Shown here: positions 1-5,628 of the stretch, one piece after another
How the letters are laid out: the number at the start of each line of letters is the position of its first letter
How positions within the stretch are numbered: position 1 is the stretch's first letter
Assembly (NCBI GenBank): GCA_938038825.1
Contig: CALHST010000342.1
Span: 1 to 7,299 of the forward strand
DNA length: 7,299 nucleotides
DNA from: an uncultured Paracoccaceae bacterium
Lineage (GTDB): Bacteria; Pseudomonadota; Alphaproteobacteria; Rhodobacterales; Rhodobacteraceae
Direction of reading: 5' to 3'
The notes under the pieces: generated by a model
What the model saw: the letters and a program-made list of their open reading frames with translations, nothing else
The model's database searches: none
What the model was told of the DNA's origin: nothing
Position numbers and translations under genes: made by a program

Positions 1-761
1 TCAAATCGGGCCCCGGCCCCGGTGGGCGTGCCTGTCACGATGATGTCGCCGGGCTGCAATGTCATAAAGGTCGAGATATATTCAATCTCGCGCCGGATCG
101 GATGCATCATTCGGGCCAAAACGTCATCCTGACGGATCTCACCATTTACCCGTGTGATAATCCGCGCATCGTCCAACTGTTTGGGATCCGTGAACGGCAC
201 AAGCCAAGGCCCCATCGCGGCAGAACGATCCCAGTTCTTGCCTTGTGTGACGTTGAATTTCGCATGGCGCACCCAATCGCGGATCGTGCCTTCGTTGCAG
301 ATGGTCACCGCTGCGATGTGATCATAGGCATCAGCCTGCGCAATGCGCCGCCCCGTCTTGCCGATGACCACAGCCACTTCGCCCTCATAATCCAGCGTTT
401 CATTTTCGGGGGGGCGGATCAAAGGTCGGTTGTGGCCTGTAAACCCACTGGCGAACCGGGGAAAGAGGGACATGTATTTTGGCAATTCGCTGCCATCTTT
501 GTATTCCGCGTTTCGGTCTGGAAAGTTCACCCCCACACACAGGATACGCCGTGCGTTGGGCAGCACCATCTCGAAGTCAAATGCGGTATGGGTGACGGCC
601 TTGTCCTTGGCCGCGGCAGTCAATTGCGCCAAACCGCCCCCCGCGATCACGTCCAACAACGTGGGCCACTGGGGAAATTCCGGGCTGAGGGCAATCATGC
701 CCGCATCTGTCGCCGCCCCGTAATAGGTTGCGCCATCTGCAGTATAGGTTGAAAATTTCAT
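1..761 (-). CDS. Fumarylacetoacetate hydrolase family protein, probable HpaG-type decarboxylase/isomerase (C-terminus missing)
   Basis: The reading frame starts at an ATG at 761 (complement) and stays open for 253 codons to the window edge, so the C-terminus is missing (family length is roughly 280 residues). It shows the FAH-family core: the metal-binding DYEGEVAVVIG segment with Glu126 and Glu128, a conserved Lys175 in QGKNWD, MGPW near 183-186, VNGE and a C-terminal LQPGDIIVTGTPTG. The usual third metal ligand (Asp of the NDxSxR motif) is read here as Glu157 in CNEGTIRDW. The family carries out Mg/Mn-dependent C-C bond chemistry on 2-oxo acids. As last visible gene of an hpaF-hpaE-hpaD operon, it most plausibly performs the HpaG step: decarboxylation of 5-oxopent-3-ene-1,2,5-tricarboxylate and isomerisation of the product. 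It is single-domain, whereas E. coli HpaG is a tandem two-domain protein, so I withhold the gene symbol. An AAAGGGA ribosome-binding site lies about 7 nt upstream, and the gap to hpaD is 17 nt. Confidence 0.88.
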   Translation of the reverse strand, partial: MKFSTYTADGATYYGAATDAGMIALSPEFPQWPTLLDVIAGGGLAQLTAAAKDKAVTHTAFDFEMVLPNARRILCVGVNFPDRNAEYKDGSELPKYMSLFPRFASGFTGHNRPLIRPPENETLDYEGEVAVVIGKTGRRIAQADAYDHIAAVTICNEGTIRDWVRHAKFNVTQGKNWDRSAAMGPWLVPFTDPKQLDDARIITRVNGEIRQDDVLARMMHPIRREIEYISTFMTLQPGDIIVTGTPTGAGARF

Positions 762-778
762 CCGGGTCCCTTTCGACC

Positions 779-1762
779 TTAGGGCGCAATAATGGGTGAG
801 GCCGCAAGCTGGGACTCGGTGGGTTCCACCCCCACGAATTTGGCACCGTGTTCAAACCAGCTTTTGGGTGCTGCGGCCCCCCAAAGCGTTTGGCGCTGCG
901 GGTCTTTCAGATTCCATTTGATCGGTTCCAGATCTGGATCCACAGTTTGATAGTCCGAACAGTAAATTTCGATCCGGTGCCCGTCTGGGTCCAGAACATA
1001 CAAGAAGAACGCGTTCGAAATCCCGTGCCGTCCGGGGCCCCGTTCGATGTTGTCCACGTGGCCCGTTGTGGCCATCAGATCCAGCAGATCAATAATGTTG
1101 AGTGGGGTCGGCACCCAAAACGCCACATGGTGCATCCGTGGGCCTGTCCCATTGGTAAAGGCCATGTCATGCACGCCCCCTTTGCGGTGCATCCAAGCCG
1201 CCCACAGCTTTTTGCTGACCTCGTCTTCCGTATATTCCGTCACCCGAAACCCAAAGTCGCTGTAAAACGCCACGGATGCGTCCACATCGTTGGAAAAACA
1301 ATTGAAATGATCAATCCGCAGCGGCTTGACCCCACGATACAGCGCATAGTGCTGATGAATGGGGGCAAGGCGATCCATCTTGTGATAAAATTCCAGCGGA
1401 ATGCCCATATTGTCGGACGTCAGCAACGTGCGGCCTTGATATGGGCGATCCACCCAATCCGTCGGGCGACCCTTGCCCTGAAAATACGCCTCGGCCTTAT
1501 CAAGATCCTCGTCATCAAAGGTCTTGAAGCCCATCACCTCGACCGTGCCGGGCATGTCTGACTTTTGCAGGATGATGCAGTGGTGGCCCCGTTCCTCCAT
1601 CGCGCGCAAATAGACATGGGTGTCGTCTTCATCGGTCACCTGCAGGCCCAAAATTTCGGTATAAAACGCTTTGGACACCGCCAGGTCTTTGACGTTCAAA
1701 CAGGCATGGGACAGGCGAATGGTGTTGAAGTCAGGATACAGATTTGGCGCAGGAACAGGCAT
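779..1762 (-). CDS. hpaD: 3,4-dihydroxyphenylacetate (homoprotocatechuate) 2,3-dioxygenase, type I extradiol
   Basis: This 327-residue protein has two vicinal-oxygen-chelate domains. The N-terminal one starts at RLSHACLNVKDL (16-27); the catalytic C-terminal one starts at LRIDHFN (148-154). The expected iron/manganese ligands are visible: His152 in DHFN, His212 in MHHVAF and Glu265 in HRIEIY. Second-sphere residues typical of homoprotocatechuate dioxygenases are also present: His198 (VHD), His246 (GRHG) and Tyr255. It opens the ring of homoprotocatechuate with O2 to give 5-carboxymethyl-2-hydroxymuconate semialdehyde in the cytoplasm. It resembles the Brevibacterium/Arthrobacter enzymes rather than the unrelated LigB-type HpaD of E. 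coli. It lies 12 nt downstream of hpaE, whose product uses its product, with an AAAGGA ribosome-binding site ahead of the ATG. The ligand assignment is by motif alignment from memory of the family; the functional call is strong given the operon. Confidence 0.95.
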   Translation of the reverse strand: MPVPAPNLYPDFNTIRLSHACLNVKDLAVSKAFYTEILGLQVTDEDDTHVYLRAMEERGHHCIILQKSDMPGTVEVMGFKTFDDEDLDKAEAYFQGKGRPTDWVDRPYQGRTLLTSDNMGIPLEFYHKMDRLAPIHQHYALYRGVKPLRIDHFNCFSNDVDASVAFYSDFGFRVTEYTEDEVSKKLWAAWMHRKGGVHDMAFTNGTGPRMHHVAFWVPTPLNIIDLLDLMATTGHVDNIERGPGRHGISNAFFLYVLDPDGHRIEIYCSDYQTVDPDLEPIKWNLKDPQRQTLWGAAAPKSWFEHGAKFVGVEPTESQLAASPIIAP

Positions 1763-1774
1763 GACAGGATCCTT

Positions 1775-3286
1775 TTACCGCGCACCAAGGCGCGTGATTT
1801 TATGCTGACCGGTGGCAAACCCGATGTGCTTTTGTTCCATATAGAAATCGAACGACCAATCGCCGCCATCCCGTCCAATGCCGCTGGCCTTGACCCCGCC
1901 AAACGGCGTGGGCAGATGGCGTACATTTTCGGAGTTCACCCAGATCATTCCAGCCTCTAACTTATCTGTAAAGCGCAATGCGCGGGTCAGATCATTGGTC
2001 CAGACATAGCCTGTCAGCCCATAAGGCGTGTCATTGGCGATTTCCAAAGCCTCGTCTTCGGTTGAAAACGGGATCGAGGTCAAAACCGGGCCAAAGATTT
2101 CCTCGCGGGCGATCCGCATCTGGTTATTGGCATTGGTGAATAAGGTGGGGCGCACAAAGAATCCCGCGTCCCCCATCGCCTCGCCGCCTGCCGCGATTGT
2201 CGCGCCATCTGCGCGGGCAATGTCGAAATAGGACGTGACCTTGTCAAAATGCTCTTGCGTGACCAGCGGGCCAACTTCTGTGGCCGGGTCCAAGGGGTGG
2301 CCCACACGAATGGCGTTCACACGCGCGATCAGCTTTTCCTCAAACTCTGCACGGATTGTGTCTTGGATCAACAGACGGGACGAAGACGTGCAGCGTTCCC
2401 CATTGATCGAATAGATCATGAAAATCACCGCATCCAAGGCGCGATCCAAATCCGCATCATCAAACACGATCACCGGATTCTTACCGCCAAGCTCCAGATG
2501 ATTGCGTTTGAGCGTATCGGCACCCTGTTTGGTGATCAGACTGCCGGTGCGGCTTTCCCCGACAAAGGCAATTGCTTTGATCTTGGGATGTTCGCACAGC
2601 GCTTTGCCCGCCTCTTCGCCAAACCCGTTGACCATGTTCAAAACACCGGGTGGCAGGCCTGCCTCTTCCGCGATCTCAACCAGCAACCGCGCTGTCACGG
2701 GGGAGGCTTCCGCAGGTTTGTGCACCACAGTACATCCCGCCGCCAATGCAGGCGCGATCTTCCATGTGGACAGCATAAAGGGCGTGTTCCACGGGGTAAT
2801 CACCCCAACAGGGCCAATCGGCACGCGCGACGTGACATTCATCAGCGTGGGGGATTTCAAATGCTGGCCATCGCGCGCCTGCACCACTTGATCTGCGAAA
2901 TATCGAAAATTCTCGGCGCCGCGCAACGCGGCTTTGGACATGAACTTGAACGCTTGGCCTGTGTCCCAACATTCGCAAAGCGCAATTTCCTCTGCACGCG
3001 CTTCGATCCCTTCGGCCACGTTGATCAGGATTTTGCGTCGCTGCGTGGCGGGCATGTCTCGCCAATCGGCAAAGGCGGCATGAGCCGCTTGGGCGGCGGC
3101 ATCAATGTCTGCCGCCGTTCCATGTGCCACGTCGCAGATTACGCTTTTGTCCACGGGCGAGATTGTCTGAAACACCCCACCTGCCCTTGCAACATCCTGC
3201 CCGGCAATGCGGTTCTGAATCCCGTGGCCGCGAAACCGCGCAAGGTATCCGTCCAGCTTTGCGATATTCTCGTCCAGTGCCGTCAT
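1775..3286 (-). CDS. hpaE: 5-carboxymethyl-2-hydroxymuconate semialdehyde dehydrogenase
   Basis: This is a full-length 503-residue NAD(P)-dependent aldehyde dehydrogenase. The classical family motifs are in order: TPWNTP with Asn167 (oxyanion hole), HKPAEASP with Lys190 (cofactor binding), FVGESRTG (242-248), LELGGK with general base Glu265, NGERCTSSS with nucleophile Cys299, EEIFGP with Glu396, and a C-terminal PFGGVKASGIGRDGG. It oxidises the ring-cleavage aldehyde produced by HpaD to 5-carboxymethyl-2-hydroxymuconate. Its ATG overlaps the hpaF stop codon in an ATGA, indicating translational coupling, and hpaD follows after 12 nt. Many ALDHs look alike, so the substrate assignment rests on its position between hpaF and hpaD as well as on its resemblance to HpaE proteins. 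It could also take up other arylacetaldehydes, but nothing in the sequence shows this. Confidence 0.93.
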   Translation of the reverse strand: MTALDENIAKLDGYLARFRGHGIQNRIAGQDVARAGGVFQTISPVDKSVICDVAHGTAADIDAAAQAAHAAFADWRDMPATQRRKILINVAEGIEARAEEIALCECWDTGQAFKFMSKAALRGAENFRYFADQVVQARDGQHLKSPTLMNVTSRVPIGPVGVITPWNTPFMLSTWKIAPALAAGCTVVHKPAEASPVTARLLVEIAEEAGLPPGVLNMVNGFGEEAGKALCEHPKIKAIAFVGESRTGSLITKQGADTLKRNHLELGGKNPVIVFDDADLDRALDAVIFMIYSINGERCTSSSRLLIQDTIRAEFEEKLIARVNAIRVGHPLDPATEVGPLVTQEHFDKVTSYFDIARADGATIAAGGEAMGDAGFFVRPTLFTNANNQMRIAREEIFGPVLTSIPFSTEDEALEIANDTPYGLTGYVWTNDLTRALRFTDKLEAGMIWVNSENVRHLPTPFGGVKASGIGRDGGDWSFDFYMEQKHIGFATGQHKITRLGAR

Positions 3287-3672
3287 GACGTATCCCCCAA
3301 GTGGTCCCGGATCGTTCCGGATTTCGGCGACAAGTCCGCATCGATATCGCGCATCTCTGTTGACAGCGCGATCGAGCGCGTCTGCATTGCGGGCCCAAGA
3401 AACGCTTTTGCCGCGTCAAAAATTTGGACCAATGCGTCCTTCTTTACATCATCAGCCCGTCCAGCCCGCAGCCGCACCGAAATATCGACAAAGCCGTGTT
3501 TGGGATTCCCGTCTGCGATTGCATAATGGTCAACGCGCGTCGCCCTGACCCGAATGCCTGGCATTGGAAAGGTCTCAATCCCCGCCATCGTTGCCCGGAT
3601 CGTTTCGCACAGCGCGCCCATATCCACAGCCTGGTCCAGATTGGCAGAATAGTCGATATGGACATGCGGCAT
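3283..3672 (-). CDS. hpaF: 5-carboxymethyl-2-hydroxymuconate delta-isomerase
   Basis: This 129-residue protein of the tautomerase superfamily is the usual length for CHM isomerase. Proline follows the initiator Met, so it becomes the N-terminal catalytic base after Met removal. Counting from that Pro1, Arg40 and Arg71 fall exactly at the positions known as catalytic or substrate-binding in the E. coli C enzyme. It moves the double bond of 5-carboxymethyl-2-hydroxymuconate to give 5-oxopent-3-ene-1,2,5-tricarboxylate, the substrate of the decarboxylase. It is the promoter-proximal gene of the minus-strand operon. An AAGGA ribosome-binding site ends 6 nt before the ATG, and the stop codon overlaps the hpaE start by 4 nt. 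The need for Pro directly after Met fixes the start codon. Confidence 0.93.
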   Translation of the reverse strand: MPHVHIDYSANLDQAVDMGALCETIRATMAGIETFPMPGIRVRATRVDHYAIADGNPKHGFVDISVRLRAGRADDVKKDALVQIFDAAKAFLGPAMQTRSIALSTEMRDIDADLSPKSGTIRDHLGDTS

Positions 3673-3681
3673 GCTATTTCC

Positions 3682-3693
3682 TTAACATGTTAA
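3682..3693. promoter_or_regulatory. Perfect 12-bp palindrome, candidate HpaR operator
   Basis: TTAACATGTTAA is a perfect inverted repeat. It lies about 4 to 15 bases downstream of the predicted hpaF transcription start and overlaps the first two bases of the hpaF ribosome-binding site. MarR-family dimers commonly bind AT-rich palindromes of this kind in divergent intergenic regions. A repressor bound here would block the start of the hpaF operon and sit just upstream of the proposed hpaR -35 element. The palindrome is seen directly; HpaR as its ligand is inference. Confidence 0.6.
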
Positions 3694-3697
3694 TTGT

Positions 3698-3726
3698 TGC
3701 GAAATTAAATAACTGCTACTTGTATT
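3698..3726 (+). promoter_or_regulatory. Candidate promoter of hpaR
   Basis: TTGCGA (3698-3703), a 17-nt spacer and TGTATT (3721-3726) each match the -35/-10 consensus at four of six positions. The element overlaps the opposing hpaF promoter almost completely, so the two polymerases could not bind together. Transcription would begin near 3733. It is much weaker than the hpaF promoter and the call is tentative. Confidence 0.35.
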
Positions 3727-3731
3727 GTCAA
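3704..3731 (-). promoter_or_regulatory. Promoter of the hpaF-hpaE-hpaD operon
   Basis: On the minus strand there is a perfect -35 TTGACA (3731-3726), a 16-nt spacer and a -10 TTTAAT (3709-3704) that matches the housekeeping consensus at five of six positions. Transcription would start near 3697, giving a leader of about 25 nt before the hpaF ATG. This is the strongest promoter-like sequence in the intergenic region and its position relative to hpaF is standard. Confidence 0.65.
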
Positions 3732-3743
3732 GCCCAACTGGGC
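3732..3743. promoter_or_regulatory. Second palindrome in the divergent region
   Basis: GCCCAACTGGGC has 5-base arms around a 2-base centre. It abuts the hpaF -35 hexamer and lies at the predicted hpaR transcription start. Its centre is 50 bp from that of the TTAACATGTTAA palindrome but its sequence is unrelated. It could be a second regulator site or an RNA hairpin in the hpaR leader (GCCC-AACT-GGGC). No function is shown. Confidence 0.3.
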
Positions 3744-3780
3744 AGCACAGACAGCATAGCCCAAGGAACCCGAACAGCCT

Positions 3781-4218
3781 ATGACCCGATCCATGCCATC
3801 CACATCGCGGTCCCTGCCTATTGCTTTGATCCGGGCACGCGAAGGCGTCATGCAGCCCATTCGCGAGATGCTGTCAAAGACCGGGATCACGGAACAACAA
3901 TGGCGGGTTCTGCGCGTGCTGGCCGAATACGGGCCGTTGGACACAACCACCTTGGCGGATCGGGCATCGTTGCTGTTCCCCAGCCTGACACGCATCGCAA
4001 CCACGATGCGCAACAAAGGGCTGATCACCCAAACACGGGACGAAACAGACCGCAGGCGCCAGTTTATTGCCATCACCCCAGAGGGACAAAAGATCATCGA
4101 CGATCACGCAGAGCAAGCGGCGAAAATCGTTGCGGGTTTCCGCGCCAAGCTTGGCGATGATCACTATGAAACGCTGTTGGATTTATTGGGCCAGCTTGAT
4201 CCCGGCTCGCGGGAATAA
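3781..4218 (+). CDS. hpaR: MarR-family repressor of homoprotocatechuate degradation
   Basis: This 145-residue winged-helix protein has standard MarR length. The segment around SLPIALIRAREG (11-22) is followed by the helix-turn-helix region beginning GITEQQWRVLRVLAEYG (35-51), a recognition helix region with LFPSLTRIATTM (64-75), and the wing with DETDRRRQFIAIT (87-99). These match E. coli HpaR closely in order and wording (for example TEQQWR followed by RVLAE). HpaR proteins repress the meta-cleavage operon and are released by pathway aromatics such as 4-hydroxyphenylacetate or homoprotocatechuate. The gene is divergent from hpaF and shares a 108-bp control region, which fits repression of hpaF and autoregulation. 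An AAGGAA at 3763-3768 lies 12 nt before the chosen ATG, a little far; the next ATG (3793) would be further still. It is co-oriented with the downstream aminotransferase genes, which it may also control. Confidence 0.92.
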   Translation: MTRSMPSTSRSLPIALIRAREGVMQPIREMLSKTGITEQQWRVLRVLAEYGPLDTTTLADRASLLFPSLTRIATTMRNKGLITQTRDETDRRRQFIAITPEGQKIIDDHAEQAAKIVAGFRAKLGDDHYETLLDLLGQLDPGSRE

Positions 4219-4223
4219 GTCAC

Positions 4224-4248
4224 ATATGCTTGCCATCATTTCGCATAT
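4224..4248. repeat. Inverted repeat between hpaR and the aminotransferase gene
   Basis: ATATGC (4224-4229) and GCATAT (4243-4248) form a perfect 6-bp inverted repeat with a 13-nt spacer in the 63-nt gap between hpaR and the next gene. There is no T-run after it, so it does not look like an intrinsic terminator. It may be a protein-binding site or chance. Confidence 0.3.
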
Positions 4249-4281
4249 TAGGTCCACGGCCCGCATACAGGATACCGCATC

Positions 4282-5628
4282 ATGAAAGACTCTAACTTCC
4301 TGAAAGAACACAACGCGCGTTTGATGTGGCACCCCATGACATCCCCGCAGGACAGCATCGACAATCCGCCAAAGATCATCACCGATGCGGACGGGGTCCA
4401 CGTGACAGATGTGGACGGTCACCGCGTTGTTGATGGTGTCGGTGGGCTTTGGAACGTGAACCTTGGGTATTCCTGCCAACCGGTTAAAGACGCCATTGCG
4501 GATCAGTTGAACAAATTGCCCTATTACTCCACCTTTCGTGGAACATCGAACGATGCCGCGATTGAGCTGTCTTATGAGCTGGGCCAGTTTTTCGCCAAAG
4601 ATGGGCTGAGCCGGGCGTTCTTCACCTCGGGCGGGTCCGATTCCGTGGAAACGTCGCTGCGTCTGGCCCGCCAATACCACAAACTGCGTGGCGAACCGGG
4701 GCGTACCAAATTCCTAAGCCTGAAAAAGGGCTATCACGGCACACATTTCGGCGGGGCCAGCGTGAACGGGAATGCCAACTTCCGCACCGCTTATGAACCC
4801 TTGATGCCCGGCTGTTTCCATATCCCCGCGCCTTATACCTATCGCAACCCGTTCAACGAAACGGATCCTGAGACTTTGGCGCAACTCTGTGCAGCCGCGT
4901 TAGAAGACGAAATTGCCTTTCAGGGCGCAAACACTATTGCTGCGATGATCATGGAACCCATTCTGGGTGCCGGCGGGGTGATCCCCCCGCACAAGTCCTT
5001 TGCGCCCATGGTCGCCGAGATCTGCGCACGCAACGGAATTTTGCTGATCACAGACGAGGTCATCACCGCCTATGGCCGCACGGGTGCGTGGTCCGGTGCC
5101 CGGCTGTGGGGCATTCAGCCCGATATGATGGCCACCGCAAAGGCGATCACCAATGGATACTTCCCATTTGGCGCCGTCATGTTGGGTCAAAAGATGATCG
5201 ACGTGTTTGAAAACAATCCAGATGCCAAGATTGGCCACGGCTATACCTATTCCGGTCATCCGGTTGGGGCCGCTGCGGCTTTGGCTTGCCTGGCCGAGAC
5301 CCAACGTCTGAATGTCATTGAAAACGCTGCCGCCCGCGGCACCCAGCTTTATGATGGCTGCAAAGCGCTGCAAGACAAGTATGACATTATCGGGGACGTG
5401 CGCGGGGGGCATGGCCTGATGACCGCCATCGAAATGGTCAGTGACCGCGCAACCAAAAAGCCGATTGATGCGCACACCGCCTCGGTCATTTACGAAACGG
5501 CCTATGACAACGGGGCAATCGTGCGGGTATCTGGCCCAAACCTGATCCTGTCCCCGTCTCTGGTTTTGACAGAGCAGGACGCCAGCACACTCTTGTCTGC
5601 CCTCGACGCAGGCTTTGCGGCCATATGA
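4282..5628 (+). CDS. Class III omega-aminotransferase (amine:pyruvate type)
   Basis: This full-length, 448-residue PLP enzyme is fold type I, class III. Active-site residues visible by comparison with characterised omega-transaminases such as that of Chromobacterium violaceum are Trp57 (GGLWNVN), the SGGSDSVE phosphate-binding loop (116-123), Tyr151 in GYHG, Glu225, PLP-pyridine Asp258 in TDEV, Schiff-base Lys287 in TAKAITNG, and YTYSGHP (321-327). Arg415 sits where the mobile arginine binds the carboxylate of the keto-acid partner. This supports a true transaminase that moves an amino group from a terminal amine to pyruvate or a similar acceptor, giving an aldehyde. The substrate cannot be read from sequence. 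From context, tyramine, dopamine or another arylalkylamine entering homoprotocatechuate catabolism is plausible; taurine, beta-alanine, putrescine or 4-aminobutyrate are alternatives. An AGGA lies 9 nt before the ATG. The next gene overlaps by 4 nt. Confidence 0.9.
   Translation: MKDSNFLKEHNARLMWHPMTSPQDSIDNPPKIITDADGVHVTDVDGHRVVDGVGGLWNVNLGYSCQPVKDAIADQLNKLPYYSTFRGTSNDAAIELSYELGQFFAKDGLSRAFFTSGGSDSVETSLRLARQYHKLRGEPGRTKFLSLKKGYHGTHFGGASVNGNANFRTAYEPLMPGCFHIPAPYTYRNPFNETDPETLAQLCAAALEDEIAFQGANTIAAMIMEPILGAGGVIPPHKSFAPMVAEICARNGILLITDEVITAYGRTGAWSGARLWGIQPDMMATAKAITNGYFPFGAVMLGQKMIDVFENNPDAKIGHGYTYSGHPVGAAAALACLAETQRLNVIENAAARGTQLYDGCKALQDKYDIIGDVRGGHGLMTAIEMVSDRATKKPIDAHTASVIYETAYDNGAIVRVSGPNLILSPSLVLTEQDASTLLSALDAGFAAI

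Noticed and set aside
102..752. Long plus-strand open frame of 216 codons
   Set aside because: It lies entirely antisense to the FAH-family gene, which carries clear family motifs; the plus-strand translation has no recognisable domain.
848..1561. Plus-strand open frame of 237 codons
   Set aside because: It is antisense to hpaD, whose two VOC domains and metal ligands are intact; no independent evidence of coding.
2249..3526. Plus-strand open frame of 425 codons
   Set aside because: It is antisense to hpaE and hpaF, rich in Arg, His and Cys without domain motifs, as expected for the shadow of a GC-rich gene.
4224..4250. Possible intrinsic terminator after hpaR
   Set aside because: The inverted repeat is AT-rich with a 13-nt loop and no following T-run, so it would make a poor terminator.
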